64,000 nucleotides of DNA. It comes from a bacterium (GTDB taxonomy: Bacteria; Verrucomicrobiota; Kiritimatiellia; CAIKKV01; CAITUY01). The stretch lies in contig JBAXWB010000012.1 of the NCBI GenBank assembly GCA_037128595.1, forward strand, positions 62,001 to 126,000, read 5' to 3'. Below are positions 8,091 through 18,741 of this stretch, piece by piece. The position numbers and the translations under genes were made by a program. Numbering within the stretch: the first letter of the stretch is position 1; the number at the start of each line of letters is the position of its first letter. The notes beneath the pieces are model-generated. The model saw only the letters and a list, made by a program, of their open reading frames with translations. It did no database searches and was not told the origin of the DNA.

Positions 8091-10724
8091 GTGTTTACCT
8101 CATTAATTTTTGAATGGGCCTCATGGCTGCTTAAGCTTCGTTATTCTGTCCGGGTGCAAGGCCTATGTGATATTTCCCGGCGCGGGAGAACCGGGATTCT
8201 GTTTCTGCCGAATCATCCCGCCCTCATTGATCCTGTCATTTTGATGACGCGGCTTTATCCTCGGTTCCGGCCCCGCCCGCTGGCGGATCAGGATCAGGTG
8301 AACCGGCCCGGTGTCCGGTGGTTGGCGGGTCAGATCCAGGCGATTACCATTCCTGATCCGGCCGTGTACGGGGAGGCCAGCCGTAAAGCCGTGGAGGACG
8401 GCGTGGAGACCTGTATTCAGGCCTTGAAGAACGGGAGCAATCTCCTGCTCTATCCGTCCGGCCATATCGCCCGTCAGCGTTATGAAAACCTGGCCGGCGC
8501 CAGTGCGGTTGAGACCATTCTGGCGCGGCTCCCTGAGGTGCGGGTGGTCCTGGTGCGGACCCGCGGGCTGTGGGGCAGCTCCTTCAGCCGGGCGACGGGG
8601 TGCGCGCCGGCGTTGGGGAAAGTCAGCATAAAGGCCGCCCGATCACTTCTCGCCAACGGGCTTTTCTTTTCTCCACGCCGCAAGGTTGACATTGCGCTGT
8701 CCGAACCTGCCGATTTCCCCCGTGGCGCCGGTCGCGCGGTGATGAACCGGTATCTTGAGGGGGTGTATAATCAGGAGGCGCCGCCCGCCTGGTATGTGCC
8801 GTATACCCTCTGGGAAAAAGGGGCGGCTCGCGAAATGTCCGAACCGGTCAATGAGGTGAATCAGGCGGATTTGGACGAGGTTCCTGCGGCCACCTGGGAG
8901 CTGGTGATTCAGCATCTTCAGAAACTGAGCGGACGTTCAGCCATCCGGGTTGAGGATTCGCTGTCACGGGATCTGAATCTCGATAGCCTCTCGCTGGTCG
9001 ATCTCGGCTTATGGGTGGAATCGGAGTTCGGGTTTGCAGTCGGGGATTCGGCGGCGATGGAGACGGTTGGGGATCTTCTGCTGGCGGCCCGGGGCCATGT
9101 TGCCGCGCACGGGAAAGTGGAGCTCAAGCCCATTCCCCCGTCATGGTTTTCGGTTGCGGCAGGGGTGCCGGACCGGGCCACCCTTCCGCCGGGTGACACG
9201 CTGGCCGCCGTTTTTCTCGCTCAGGCGGCACTCGGCCCGGACCGGGTGGTGCTGGCGGATCAGACGAGTGGAGTGAAGAGCTATCGTGACCTCATTACCG
9301 GAATTCTGGCCTTGCGGCCGCAGATCGAGCGGCTTCCGGGAAAGTATGTCGGCATCATGTTGCCGGCGTCTGCCGGCGCTGGCGTGCTCTATCTGGCGAC
9401 GCTCTTTTCCGGGAAAATCCCGGTGATGGTCAATTGGACGGTGGGGGTCAGGAATATGACGCACTCCCTGGATCTGCTGGGGGTGAAGGCCGTGTTGACC
9501 GCAGGATTGGTCGTGCAGAAGATCGAGGCCCAATCGGGGAGCCTGGGCGAGTTGAAGTCCCGTTTTGTCCTGATGGAACAGCTGGGCGCCAGGATCGGGG
9601 CCGGCGACAAACTGCAGGCCTGGCTGGGCGCACGATGGGGATGGCGCCGGAAGCTGGCGACGGTCGCCGTTCCCGATACGGCGGTGGTCCTGTTTACCAG
9701 TGGTTCCGAGAGCACGCCCAAGGCGGTCCCGCTGACCCATGCCAACCTGCTGGCCAATATGCGCGATCTGTGCGTCGTGTTCAAGTTCATGCCGACCGAC
9801 CGGCTGGTCGGTATTCTTCCGCCCTTTCACTCCTTCGGCCTCTCCTGCACGATGCTGCTGCCCCTCTGCAGTGGCATCCCGGTGGCCTATCATCCGAACC
9901 CCACGGAGGGGGCCATTCTGGCCCGGCTCATTGAGGCCTATCGGATTACGATGCTGGTGGGAACCCCCACTTTCCTGAACGGGATTCTCCGCTCGGTTAA
10001 ACATCATGAACTGGATTCGTTGCGTGCCGTGATCTCCGGGGCTGAGAAATGCCCGGAACAGACCTATGAATGGGTGAAGCGGCAGTGGCCCCACATGAAG
10101 CTCATTGAAGGCTATGGCATTACGGAGTGTTCCCCCGTGGTCTCAGCCAACGACGAGAATGATCCCAAGCCCGGAACCATCGGGAAGGTGTTGCCGTCGG
10201 TGGAGGCGGCGATCCAGGACATTGAGTCGGGGCGCTCTGCCCCGGTCGGGTCGGCTGGATTATTGCTCGTGAGGGGACCCAGTATTTTTGGCGGATACCT
10301 GAACTATGAGGGGGCCAGTCCCTTTGTGGAGTTTGACGGAAAGTCATGGTATGGCACAGGGGATCTGGTCAAGCGGCAGGCCGACGGAACGCTGATCTTT
10401 GCCGGACGCTTAAAACGGTTTGTTAAGCTGGGGGGCGAGATGGTGTCATTACCCGCCATTGAAGAGGTGCTGGGCCGGCATTATGGGACACCGGCTGATG
10501 ACAAGCCGCTTCTGGCTGTAGAGGCCACGCCGGTTGAGTTGAATCCTGAATTGGTGCTCTTCACCACCCGTGATCTCGATCGGGAAGACGTCAATAATCA
10601 GATCAAGGCGGCTGGCCTCTCGCCCATCCACAATATCCGAATGATCCATAAAATCGTTGAAATTCCCGTGCTTGGAACCGGGAAAACAGACTACCGGGCA
10701 TTGAAGGCGCGGCTTTCAGGATAA
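8091..10724 (+). CDS. aas: PlsC acyltransferase - ACP - acyl-ACP/CoA ligase fusion (Aas-like)
   Basis: An 877-residue three-part enzyme for lysophospholipid re-acylation at the inner membrane. Residues 1-240 form a PlsC-type acyltransferase with the HX4D motif in PNHPALIDP. An acyl-carrier segment around residues 265-345 carries the phosphopantetheine serine Ser299 in LNLDSLSLVDLG. Residues about 370-877 are an AMP-binding ligase with FTSGSESTPKAVPLTH, GYGITECSPV and YGTGDLV. E. coli Aas (about 719 residues) has the first and last parts and uses free ACP; here the carrier appears built in. The start is GTG at 8091, with GGGGAG eight bases upstream. It is co-transcribed with the LplT-like gene. 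Confidence 0.9.
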   Translation: MFTSLIFEWASWLLKLRYSVRVQGLCDISRRGRTGILFLPNHPALIDPVILMTRLYPRFRPRPLADQDQVNRPGVRWLAGQIQAITIPDPAVYGEASRKAVEDGVETCIQALKNGSNLLLYPSGHIARQRYENLAGASAVETILARLPEVRVVLVRTRGLWGSSFSRATGCAPALGKVSIKAARSLLANGLFFSPRRKVDIALSEPADFPRGAGRAVMNRYLEGVYNQEAPPAWYVPYTLWEKGAAREMSEPVNEVNQADLDEVPAATWELVIQHLQKLSGRSAIRVEDSLSRDLNLDSLSLVDLGLWVESEFGFAVGDSAAMETVGDLLLAARGHVAAHGKVELKPIPPSWFSVAAGVPDRATLPPGDTLAAVFLAQAALGPDRVVLADQTSGVKSYRDLITGILALRPQIERLPGKYVGIMLPASAGAGVLYLATLFSGKIPVMVNWTVGVRNMTHSLDLLGVKAVLTAGLVVQKIEAQSGSLGELKSRFVLMEQLGARIGAGDKLQAWLGARWGWRRKLATVAVPDTAVVLFTSGSESTPKAVPLTHANLLANMRDLCVVFKFMPTDRLVGILPPFHSFGLSCTMLLPLCSGIPVAYHPNPTEGAILARLIEAYRITMLVGTPTFLNGILRSVKHHELDSLRAVISGAEKCPEQTYEWVKRQWPHMKLIEGYGITECSPVVSANDENDPKPGTIGKVLPSVEAAIQDIESGRSAPVGSAGLLLVRGPSIFGGYLNYEGASPFVEFDGKSWYGTGDLVKRQADGTLIFAGRLKRFVKLGGEMVSLPAIEEVLGRHYGTPADDKPLLAVEATPVELNPELVLFTTRDLDREDVNNQIKAAGLSPIHNIRMIHKIVEIPVLGTGKTDYRALKARLSG

Positions 10725-10772
10725 TTTTAGGTGACATTTGATCCTGAAACTTCGTATAGTTAACCCCGTTGG

Positions 10773-10860
10773 CGATACAGGACTGGCGGAAACGCGGCTT
10801 TAAAGCGCGTGTGGGACCACCACAAGGGACTGTATCGTGTTCTTGCCGACCGCCTGGGCA
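10773..10860 (+). promoter_or_regulatory. ZTP (pfl-motif) riboswitch aptamer upstream of pflB
   Basis: A perfect 8-bp closing stem pairs CGATACAG (10773-10780) with CTGTATCG (10830-10837). Inside it lies GACTGGCGGAA (10781-10791), the conserved ZTP core, then a stem-loop and a G/A-rich return strand. The 3' module TGCCGACCGCCTGGGCA (10844-10860) is the hallmark hairpin. A pseudoknot pairs GGCGG (10785-10789) with CCGCC (10850-10854). The class senses ZTP/ZMP, signals of 10-formyl-THF shortage, and was named for its frequent place upstream of pfl. The aptamer ends 22 bases before the pflB ribosome site. No T-tract terminator is visible, so control of translation is the likelier mode. Confidence 0.9.
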
Positions 10861-10898
10861 CCCTGAAAATAGTCATTGAGACAAGGAGCGTGCTCAGC

Positions 10899-13145
10899 GT
10901 GAAAACAACTACAGATAGTCAAACGGCGTGGCAAGGATTCACTCCCGGCCCATGGCAACAAACCATCGAAGTCCGCGATTTCATTCAACACAATGTGACT
11001 CCCTATGAGGGCGACGAGTCCTTTCTCGCGGGGCCGACCGCCCGGACGCAAGGCTTGAATGCTAAGTTTGAGGCGCTGTTGCGGCAGGAGGCTGAACGAG
11101 GGGGCGTTCTGGATATCAATGTCAACGCCATCTCCTCCCTGCTGACCTATGAGCCGGGTTATCTGGATCGTGAAAACGAGTGCATTGTGGGATTGCAGAC
11201 TGAAAAGCCGCTTTGCCGGGGGGTTAATCCGTTTGGCGGGTTACGGATGGCGCGCCAGGCCTGCGAAGCCTATGGCTATAAGCTGGGGCCTGACGTTGAA
11301 CAGGCCTGTGCCTACCGGACCACTCATAACGATGGGGTGTTTCATGTCTATTCCGACACCATGCTCAGCCTGCGGAAGCACGGGTATATCACGGGATTGC
11401 CAGATGCCTACGGCCGGGGCCGGATTATCGGCGACTACCGGCGTGTGGCCCTCTATGGGGTGGATGCGCTGATGGAGGCGAAACAGGCGGACAAGGATGT
11501 CCTTTCCGCCGCGACGATGACCGAAGAGACCATCCGGCGCTGTGAAGAGCTCTGGAAGGAAATTGATTTCCTGGCGAAACTCAAGGAGATGGCGGCCACC
11601 TATGGGCTCAATATCGCCGGGCCTGCGTGCACGGCGCAGCAGGCGGTCCAGTGGATATATTTCGCCTACCTGGGTGCGATCAAGGAGCAGAATGGCGCCG
11701 CCATGTCCCTCGGGCGCGTGAGCGCCTTTATCGATATCTACTTTGAACGCGAGCTTCGCCGCGGCACCCTCACGGAAAGCCAGGCCCAGGAGATCATTGA
11801 CCATTTCGTGATGAAGTTGCGGATGGCCCGTCAACTGCGTACGCCGGAGTACAACGAACTGTTTGCCGGGGATCCCATGTGGATTACCGAAGCCGTGGGG
11901 GGAATGGGTGAGGACGGACGCACGCTCGTTACGCGTACCAGTTTCCGGTTCCTGAACACCCTCTACACGCTGGGACACGCGCCTGAGCCCAACTTGACCA
12001 TCCTGTGGTCGCCCCGCCTGCCGGAAGGGTTTCGCCGGTATTGCGCCCGGGTCAGTATCGAGACGGACTCCATCCAGTATGAAAATGACGAACTGATGCG
12101 GACCCGCTACGGGGATGATTACGGGATCGCCTGCTGCGTGTCGGCCATGCGGATCGGCAAACAGATGCAGTATTTCGGCGCACGCTGTAATCTGCCCAAG
12201 GTCCTGTTGCTTGCCATCAACGGCGGGCGCGATGAGCACTCCGGTGCGCAGATCGCGCCGGTACGGCCGCTTCTGACCGGGGCCCCGCTGGAGTATGGGC
12301 AGGTGATGGAGCAGTTCCAATTCTATTGCGACTGGCTCTGCCGGAACTACGTCAACACCATGAACATCATTCACTTCATGCATGACAAGTATGCCTACGA
12401 GAAGCTGGAGATGAGTCTGCATGACACCGATGTGGAACGCTTGATGGCGTTTGGTCTGGCCGGACTCTCCGTGATGGCCGACAGTTTCAGTGCGATTCGC
12501 TATGCCCGTGTCACGCCGGTCCGTGATGCCCGTGGTCTTGCGGTCGACTTCACCATTGCCGGCGACTTCCCCTGCTACGGCAATGATGATCCGCGTGTCG
12601 ATGGAATGGCGACCGCCCTGGTGAAGTCATTTGAGGAAGGACTCAAGAAGCATCCCACCTACCGGGGCGCGGCGCACACCCTTTCGATCCTGACCATCAC
12701 CTCCAATGTGGTGTATGGCCGTTCGACCGGGGCCACGCCCGATGGACGGGCCGCCGGGAAACCGTTTGCGCCGGGTGCCAATCCCATGCATGACCGGGAT
12801 GGGCACGGTGCGCTCGCCTCACTGAATTCTGTGGCAGGCATTCCCTATGACAGTTGCCGCGATGGGATCAGTTGCACCTTTACCATCACGCCTGACAGTC
12901 TCGGCGCCAGGGCACCGGTTCAGGCCTCCAACCTGATCAGCATTCTGGATGGATATTTCGGGCAGCAGGGGCATCATCTCAATGTGAATGTCCTGAACCG
13001 GGATCAGTTGCTGGATGCCCAGGCGCATCCCGAACGCTACCCCCAGCTGACCATCCGTGTCTCCGGCTATGCCGTCAACTTCACCCGCCTGAGCCGCAAA
13101 CAGCAGGATGAGGTGATTGCGCGCACCTTTCATACCACCCTGTAA
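10899..13145 (+). CDS. pflB: Formate C-acetyltransferase (pyruvate formate-lyase)
   Basis: A glycyl-radical enzyme converting pyruvate and CoA to acetyl-CoA and formate without oxygen. From the GTG at 10899 it is 748 residues. The catalytic Cys pair is Cys412-Cys413 in [10 protein letters not shown], and the radical glycine is Gly723 in IRVSGYAV near the C-terminus. The opening [13 protein letters not shown] and the GDESFLAG block closely follow E. coli PflB. AAGGAG at 10883 precedes the GTG by ten bases; an in-frame ATG at 10809 lies inside the riboswitch aptamer and is not a credible start. The stop overlaps the ATG of pflA by one base. Confidence 0.96.
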   Translation: MKTTTDSQTAWQGFTPGPWQQTIEVRDFIQHNVTPYEGDESFLAGPTARTQGLNAKFEALLRQEAERGGVLDINVNAISSLLTYEPGYLDRENECIVGLQTEKPLCRGVNPFGGLRMARQACEAYGYKLGPDVEQACAYRTTHNDGVFHVYSDTMLSLRKHGYITGLPDAYGRGRIIGDYRRVALYGVDALMEAKQADKDVLSAATMTEETIRRCEELWKEIDFLAKLKEMAATYGLNIAGPACTAQQAVQWIYFAYLGAIKEQNGAAMSLGRVSAFIDIYFERELRRGTLTESQAQEIIDHFVMKLRMARQLRTPEYNELFAGDPMWITEAVGGMGEDGRTLVTRTSFRFLNTLYTLGHAPEPNLTILWSPRLPEGFRRYCARVSIETDSIQYENDELMRTRYGDDYGIACCVSAMRIGKQMQYFGARCNLPKVLLLAINGGRDEHSGAQIAPVRPLLTGAPLEYGQVMEQFQFYCDWLCRNYVNTMNIIHFMHDKYAYEKLEMSLHDTDVERLMAFGLAGLSVMADSFSAIRYARVTPVRDARGLAVDFTIAGDFPCYGNDDPRVDGMATALVKSFEEGLKKHPTYRGAAHTLSILTITSNVVYGRSTGATPDGRAAGKPFAPGANPMHDRDGHGALASLNSVAGIPYDSCRDGISCTFTITPDSLGARAPVQASNLISILDGYFGQQGHHLNVNVLNRDQLLDAQAHPERYPQLTIRVSGYAVNFTRLSRKQQDEVIARTFHTTL

Positions 13146-13876
13146 TGACCACCTGTCGTATTCATAGCATCGAGACGCTGGGGGGAGTAGATGGCCCCGG
13201 CGTCCGGTGTGTGATCTTTTTCCAGGGTTGCCCCCTGCGCTGCCTGTATTGTCAGAATCCCGACACCCAGTGTGGTGAGGGAGGGCGGGAGGTCAGTCTG
13301 AAAGAACTCATGCGCGCGATCGAGCGGACGCGCCCCTATTTCGGGCCGGAAGGCGGCGTCACGCTTTCCGGCGGCGAGCCCCTGGCCCAACCGGCGGCGG
13401 TCGCGGGGGTGTTACGCGCCTGTCGTGCGGTCGGCATTCATACGGCCATCGATACCAGCGGGATCTGTTCCACGCCTGCGGCGCTGGAGGCGGCCGCACT
13501 GGCAGACCTGCTGCTGCTGGATATCAAACACCCGGATCCCGTGCTCTGCCGGGCTTTGACGGGGAGCGGATTGGATCCGGCCCTGACGCTTCTCAATGCG
13601 GCCGAAGCACAGCGGCAGGCCGTGTGGATCAGGCATGTGGTCATTCCCGGCTGGAGTGATACGGTGGAAGTGATGGAGAAACTGGCCGTTCTCCTGGCGC
13701 CGTTCACCTGTATCCAACGCGTGGAACTGCTCCCGTATCACCGGTTGGCGGCGGAAAAATACCAGGCGCTCGGCAGGGAACTGCCGTTGCCCGGCATTCC
13801 CGCGGCGGATCCGGCCGCCGTGCGGCGACTGGAACAACACCTGCGGGAACGTCTGGCGGCGCTCTTACGCCACTGA
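13145..13876 (+). CDS. pflA: Pyruvate formate-lyase activating enzyme
   Basis: A radical SAM enzyme that installs the glycyl radical on PflB. The CxxxCxxC cluster is Cys29/Cys33/Cys36 in QGCPLRCLYCQNP, followed by GGVTLSGGEPLAQP, the SAM-binding GGE block. The 243-residue length is normal. It is translationally coupled to pflB (TAATG junction) and so shares its ZTP riboswitch. Its 3' end overlaps the convergent clpX by 12 bp, with no terminator visible between them. Confidence 0.96.
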   Translation: MTTCRIHSIETLGGVDGPGVRCVIFFQGCPLRCLYCQNPDTQCGEGGREVSLKELMRAIERTRPYFGPEGGVTLSGGEPLAQPAAVAGVLRACRAVGIHTAIDTSGICSTPAALEAAALADLLLLDIKHPDPVLCRALTGSGLDPALTLLNAAEAQRQAVWIRHVVIPGWSDTVEVMEKLAVLLAPFTCIQRVELLPYHRLAAEKYQALGRELPLPGIPAADPAAVRRLEQHLRERLAALLRH

Positions 13877-15157
13877 TTCCGCGACGGCATCCAGTGAGAC
13901 GCGCTGCGACACCACCATCGTCTTGGTGACGTTGAATTCGCGGACATTACCCCGTTTGGGGACTTCGAACATCACCTCGAGCATCAAGTGCTCCAGGATG
14001 GCCCGCAGACCCCGTGCGCCGGTTCCTTTTTTGGCGGCGATCCGGGCCAGTTCTTTCAGGCCGGCTTCGGCAAAGGTCAACTTGACGTCTTCCATCGCCA
14101 TCAGCTTCTGGTACTGGCGGATCATCGAGTTTTTGGGTTCCACCAAAACCCGGACCAGATCCTCCTCCGTCAGCGGATTGAGCATGGTCACGATAGGGAG
14201 ACGTCCGATAAACTCGGGAATCAGGCCGTACCGCATCAGGTCTTCCGGTTCAATCCGGGTATTGATCAGTTCCGCCGCGCTTTTCTTTTCAGGCTCTGCA
14301 AAGCCAAGCGTCTGCTTGTGCTGGCGGCGACGGAGGATGTCATCCATTCCCACAAACGCGCCTCCGCAGATGAACAGGATGTGCTCGGTGTTGATCTTGA
14401 GATATTCCTGCTGGGGGTGCTTGCGACCGCCACCGGGTGGCACACTGGCCGTGGTGCCTTCAATAATCTTCAGCAAGGCCTGCTGAACCCCTTCTCCTGA
14501 AACGTCCCGGGTAATGGAGACATTCTCGGTTTTACGGGCGATCTTGTCGATTTCATCGATATAGATAATGCCGCGTTCGGCCTTGGCGATGTCCCCGTCG
14601 GCCGCCTGAATCAGGCGCAGGAGAACGTTTTCCACATCCTCGCCGACATAGCCCGCCTCGGTCAGGGTGGTGGCGTCGGAAATGCTGAACGGCACATCAA
14701 GACACTTCGCCAGCGTACGGGCGAGCAGGGTTTTGCCGGTGCCTGTCGGTCCGATCATCAGGATGTTGCTTTTTTCAATCTCCACATCCTTGAAGGCCTT
14801 CTGGGCTTCCGCATGGGAGTCCTGCTGATGGCGCTTGTAATGGTTGTGAACCGCGACAGACAGCACCTTCTTGGTCTGATCCTGGCCAATGACATACTGA
14901 TTGAGATAATCATAGATCTCGTGCGGCTTCGGGATTTTCAGGGCCGGCAGGAGCTTTTCTTTCTTGGGGGCCGGCGCGGCGGCCGGGGCGGCGTCACCCT
15001 TGCCATCCTTACTGCTCTTCTCAAACATGTCCTGGCTGAGTTTTGAGCAGTTCTGGCAGATGAAGACATCGTTAGGGCCGGCTAGCAGGTTGCCGGTGTC
15101 GTGGGCCGGCCGGCCACAGAACGAACATGTGGGCTCACTGTTTTTTGATTTTGCCAT
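13865..15157 (-). CDS. clpX: ATP-dependent Clp protease, ATPase subunit ClpX
   Basis: The AAA+ unfoldase feeds substrates to ClpP. An N-terminal zinc domain uses Cys11, Cys14, Cys34 and Cys37 (CSFCG and CQNC). It is followed by an alanine/proline-rich linker, then the AAA+ core with Walker A GPTGTGKT, Walker B IIYIDEIDK and the pore loop EAGYVGED. The RFIGR-type signature appears as PEFIGRLP. The length is 430 residues, typical. It is the last gene of a minus-strand series coaE-rho-tig-clpP-clpX, 6 bp after clpP. The tig-clpP-clpX order is widely conserved in bacteria. Confidence 0.98.
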   Translation of the reverse strand: MAKSKNSEPTCSFCGRPAHDTGNLLAGPNDVFICQNCSKLSQDMFEKSSKDGKGDAAPAAAPAPKKEKLLPALKIPKPHEIYDYLNQYVIGQDQTKKVLSVAVHNHYKRHQQDSHAEAQKAFKDVEIEKSNILMIGPTGTGKTLLARTLAKCLDVPFSISDATTLTEAGYVGEDVENVLLRLIQAADGDIAKAERGIIYIDEIDKIARKTENVSITRDVSGEGVQQALLKIIEGTTASVPPGGGRKHPQQEYLKINTEHILFICGGAFVGMDDILRRRQHKQTLGFAEPEKKSAAELINTRIEPEDLMRYGLIPEFIGRLPIVTMLNPLTEEDLVRVLVEPKNSMIRQYQKLMAMEDVKLTFAEAGLKELARIAAKKGTGARGLRAILEHLMLEVMFEVPKRGNVREFNVTKTMVVSQRVSLDAVAESVA

Positions 15158-15163
15158 ACCGGT

Positions 15164-15784
15164 TTATTTTTTCTTGGTGCTGGATTTGACGTTTTTAACC
15201 AGGACCGAATCCACCAGTCCGTAAACGCTGGCCTCTTCGGCGGACATGAAGAAATCCCGGTCAGAGTCCTTGACGATCACATCCAGTGGTTTGCCGGTAT
15301 GGAACGCCAGGATATCGTTCAGGCGATCCCTCAGGCGCAGGATTTCCTTCGCCTGAATACTGATATCGGTGGCCTGGCCCTGGGCGCCGCCCCAAGGCTG
15401 ATGGATCATGATGCGGGCATTGGGCAGGGCAAAGCGTTTCCCCTTGGCCCCTGCGGTCAGCAGGATCGCCCCCATGCTGGCCGCCTGGCCCATGCAATAG
15501 GTGGCGATGTCGCACTTCAGGAACTGCATCGTGTCATAGATGGCCATACCGGCCGTGACCGAGCCGCCCGGTGAGTTGATGTAGAGGCTGATATCCTTCT
15601 CGGCGTCCTCGCTTTGCAGGAACAGCATCTGGGCAATGATCAGACTGGCGGAATCGTCGTCGATGCCGCTGCCGATAAAGATAATCCGGTCTTTCAGCAG
15701 ACGCGAATAGATGTCATAAGCCCGTTCGCCCCGGCCGGTCTGTTCGACGACCATGGGTACCAACATTTGATGGGTGGTTTGCAT
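15164..15784 (-). CDS. clpP: ATP-dependent Clp protease, proteolytic subunit ClpP
   Basis: The serine protease ring of the ClpXP machine. From the ATG at 15784 it has 206 residues, with the catalytic triad Ser103 (GQAASMGA), His128 (MIHQPWGG) and Asp177 (SDRDFFMS). AAGGAG a few bases upstream supports this start over an in-frame ATG six codons earlier, at 15802, that would overlap the end of tig. The start [15 protein letters not shown] matches the family propeptide region. It lies between tig and clpX. Confidence 0.98.
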   Translation of the reverse strand: MQTTHQMLVPMVVEQTGRGERAYDIYSRLLKDRIIFIGSGIDDDSASLIIAQMLFLQSEDAEKDISLYINSPGGSVTAGMAIYDTMQFLKCDIATYCMGQAASMGAILLTAGAKGKRFALPNARIMIHQPWGGAQGQATDISIQAKEILRLRDRLNDILAFHTGKPLDVIVKDSDRDFFMSAEEASVYGLVDSVLVKNVKSSTKKK

Positions 15785-15798
15785 AGGGATCTCCTTGA

Positions 15799-17109
15799 TC
15801 ATTCCGGGGTGATGGTGGCGGCCGCATGCAGAAGGTCCACGGCCTTTTCAAGGCGCAGGTTCCGGCGGAGCGTTTCGATGGCGCCGCGTTTTTCCATGTC
15901 CGCCTTGAGTTTTTCCGGACTTTGTCCGTACTGGTTCACCATTTCGCTGAAGCGTTTTTCCATGTCCGCTTCGGTGACGGTGATCTGCTCCTCCTCCGCA
16001 ATGCGGTTGAGGATGTAGTTGACCTTGACGCGCTCGGAAGAGGACTGCGCGGCGCGGTTGAAGATATCTTCACGGTGTGACTCGATATCATCCTTGCTGA
16101 CGCCGCGGCGCATGTTTTCCTGAACCACGTCCTGAATGATGTGACGGGCTTCTTCCTCCACCAGCGACTGAGGCAGGTCGGTGAGTGGGGTATGTTCCAT
16201 CACCCACTTGACGATCTCGTCCTTCTGGCGGTTGGTTTCGGTCTGGGTGGCGGTGGCGATCAGGTTCTCCTTCACCTTGACGCGCAGGTCGGCGACGGAC
16301 TCGGCGCCCACCGTCTTGGCGAACTCATCCGTCAGTTCCGGGGAATGTCGTTCCCGGATGCCCTTGGCGGTAATGGAGTAAAGCGCGGACTTCCCTGCCA
16401 CGGTTTTGGCGCGGTAATCGGCGGGAAACGTGATGGTGACCTCGCGGGTCTGCCCGACTTCGATCCCCTCGAGCTGGGCTTTAATGCCCGGCAGGAATTC
16501 CGGCATATTGTCGGAAAGCAGGACCCAGAAATCCTTGCCTTGAGCCAGTTCAGGGCGGTCCGGAGCCACCTCGCTCAGGGGAAGGCCCCCGCAGGTGCCA
16601 TTGTAGTCAATTTCCACAACGTCATCCTTTTTCGCCGCCCGGCCGGTAGCCGTCTCGAAATGGGCGCTGCGGTCACGGATACTGGTAAGTACCTGTTCAA
16701 TGTCCTCTTCCTTCACCTCGATCGTGTGGCTGCTGATCGCGATGCCCTTGTAGGGGGGGAGCGCGAATTCAGGCATCAGATCCACGGTGACCTTGAAGGA
16801 AAGGGGCAGCTGCTTGGCAATCTGAACGTCACTGACGTCCACCACGGAGACCGGCGTGAGGTTCTCCTGCTTGAGCGCCGTCTGATAAGCCATCGGAACC
16901 AGGCGTTCGCGGGTTTCCTCAAGGGCGTCCTTGGAAAACTGTTTTTCGACAATGGCCGCCGGAGCCTTGCCCTGGCGGAAGCCGGGGATGCGCGCGCGGG
17001 CGGCAATGGATTTGATGACCTGCTGGTATTCGGCGGTCACTTGTTCGGTCGGGACTTCAATGCGCAATGCTTTACGGCAGGGCCCGATCTGTTCAACTAT
17101 TACTTTCAT
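15799..17109 (-). CDS. tig: Trigger factor chaperone
   Basis: A ribosome-associated chaperone with prolyl isomerase activity. The 436-residue length is standard. The N-terminal ribosome-binding part carries [20 protein letters not shown], containing the GFRxGKxP signature. A central FKBP-type domain (about 155-250) is followed by a helical C-terminal domain. It begins the tig-clpP-clpX block and follows rho by 19 bp, so rho and tig may share a transcript. Confidence 0.97.
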   Translation of the reverse strand: MKVIVEQIGPCRKALRIEVPTEQVTAEYQQVIKSIAARARIPGFRQGKAPAAIVEKQFSKDALEETRERLVPMAYQTALKQENLTPVSVVDVSDVQIAKQLPLSFKVTVDLMPEFALPPYKGIAISSHTIEVKEEDIEQVLTSIRDRSAHFETATGRAAKKDDVVEIDYNGTCGGLPLSEVAPDRPELAQGKDFWVLLSDNMPEFLPGIKAQLEGIEVGQTREVTITFPADYRAKTVAGKSALYSITAKGIRERHSPELTDEFAKTVGAESVADLRVKVKENLIATATQTETNRQKDEIVKWVMEHTPLTDLPQSLVEEEARHIIQDVVQENMRRGVSKDDIESHREDIFNRAAQSSSERVKVNYILNRIAEEEQITVTEADMEKRFSEMVNQYGQSPEKLKADMEKRGAIETLRRNLRLEKAVDLLHAAATITPE

Positions 17110-17128
17110 AAGTATTCTCTATGCTCCC

Positions 17129-18739
17129 TTATTCTTTCATCGCCATCAGAAATTCGGCATTACTCTTGGTTTTCTTCAATTTATTCACAATCAATTCCAT
17201 CGACTCCACCGGCTGAAGGCCGTTGACAGCACGACGCAAAATCCAGATCTTACCTAGCTCATCGGGATGGAGCAAGAGTTCCTCTTTACGAGTTCCTGAT
17301 TTCTCCACATTGATCGCCGGGAAGATCCGCTTGTCCACCAGGGTCCGGTCCAGGCAGAGTTCCATGTTGCCGGTTCCCTTGAACTCCTCGAAGATCACCT
17401 CGTCCATACGGCTGCCGGTATCCACCAGGGCCGTGGCAATGATCGTCAGGCTGCCGCCGTGCTCAATGTTGCGGGCCGCCCCGAAGAAGCGCTTGGGTTT
17501 GTGCAGGGCATTGGCGTCGACACCACCCGAGAGAATCTTGCCGCTGTGCGGCTGCAGGGTGTTGTAGGCGCGGGCCAGACGCGTGATGCTGTCGAGCAGG
17601 ATGCAGACATCCTTGCCGCATTCCACCATGCGCTTGGCCATTTCGATCACCATTTCGGCGACCTGGACATGCCGCTCTGGCGGCTCGTCGAAGGTCGAGC
17701 TGAGCACGTGCGCCTTGGTGGTGCGCTCCATGTCGGTGACTTCCTCGGGGCGCTCGTCGATGAGCAGGATGATCAGGTAGGCCTCGGGATGATTGGTCGA
17801 GATACTGTTGGCTATCTTCTGGAGCAGAACCGTTTTCCCGGTACGGGGCGGTGCGACAATCAGGCCGCGTTGGCCCATGCCGATGGGCGTGAAGAGGTCC
17901 ATGACGCGCATCGAGACTTCGCTGGGCTCCCGTTCCAGGATAAACCGGCGATCCGGGAAAAGCGGGGTCAGATTCTCGAAGGGAACCTTGCCCTTCGACT
18001 TTTCAGGCTCGCCGAGATTGATTTTGTCCACCTTGACCAGGGCGAAAAACCGTTCTTTGTCTTTCGGGGCCCGGATTTCGCCTTCGACCAGATCACCGGT
18101 TCGCAGGGCGAAACGGCGGATCTGGGAGGGGGAAACGTAGATATCCTCAGGGCAGGGCAGATAGTTGTAATAGGGCGAACGGAGGAATCCGAAGCCATCT
18201 GGCAGGATTTCCAGAACGCCTTTGCCGTGCAGGGTCCCGTTGAGCCGGCCATTGGCCTTCATGATCTCGAAAATCAACTCATGTTTTCGCAGGGCGCCCA
18301 GGTCAATGAGCCCATAGGTTTCCGCCATGAGATGGAGTTCGGGAACCGGACGCAATTGAAGATCCGACAGGTTCAGGGATTGGGGGGTTCCCTGTTGGCG
18401 GGGGGCCGAAGGCGGGTGTCCGCCCACATCCGGCATGGGATGCCCTTCCGTGGATTGTCCGGGCGCCGTTCCGGCGGCGGGTTGATATTCACCGGCGGTG
18501 AGGGGCAGGGAAGGCTGATCTTGCGGGAGCCCTGAGCCATTAGCTTGAGGGGGGGGCAGGTGTTGGGGGGGGCGATCGATCATCATGTCCGGATTGGGGG
18601 GGCGTCGATGCTGGGGCCGCCCGCCACGACTGCGGTGGCCTCCGCCGCCGCCTCCGCCGCTGCGGCGACGATCTGGTCTGCCTGAGTCCGGTCTGCCTGA
18701 ATCGGGGGGTCTGTTTGAAGTCGGTTGTCTATCGTCCAT
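17129..18739 (-). CDS. rho: Transcription termination factor Rho with long disordered N-terminus
   Basis: A hexameric RNA helicase that ends transcription. The RNA-binding cold-shock-like part starts near residue 160 ([16 protein letters not shown]). The ATPase core holds Walker [22 protein letters not shown] and the Q-loop/R-loop region [17 protein letters not shown]. The first 115 residues or so are low complexity, rich in Arg, Gly, Pro and Gln, with a run of seven glycines; such inserts occur in several phyla and can add RNA contacts. The ATG at 18739 is 2 bp after the coaE stop with GGAGAG upstream. Total length is 536 residues. Confidence 0.97.
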   Translation of the reverse strand: MDDRQPTSNRPPDSGRPDSGRPDRRRSGGGGGGGHRSRGGRPQHRRPPNPDMMIDRPPQHLPPPQANGSGLPQDQPSLPLTAGEYQPAAGTAPGQSTEGHPMPDVGGHPPSAPRQQGTPQSLNLSDLQLRPVPELHLMAETYGLIDLGALRKHELIFEIMKANGRLNGTLHGKGVLEILPDGFGFLRSPYYNYLPCPEDIYVSPSQIRRFALRTGDLVEGEIRAPKDKERFFALVKVDKINLGEPEKSKGKVPFENLTPLFPDRRFILEREPSEVSMRVMDLFTPIGMGQRGLIVAPPRTGKTVLLQKIANSISTNHPEAYLIILLIDERPEEVTDMERTTKAHVLSSTFDEPPERHVQVAEMVIEMAKRMVECGKDVCILLDSITRLARAYNTLQPHSGKILSGGVDANALHKPKRFFGAARNIEHGGSLTIIATALVDTGSRMDEVIFEEFKGTGNMELCLDRTLVDKRIFPAINVEKSGTRKEELLLHPDELGKIWILRRAVNGLQPVESMELIVNKLKKTKSNAEFLMAMKE

Positions 18740-18741
18740 AA

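Noticed and set aside
10809-10898. N-terminal extension of pflB from the ATG at 10809
   Set aside because: The ATG lies inside the ZTP aptamer, and PflB homologues begin at about QTAWQGF. GTG 10899 has a ribosome site.
13145-13876. Possible coupling of pflA with clpX because they overlap
   Set aside because: They are convergent with a 12-bp tail overlap only, so no functional coupling is implied.
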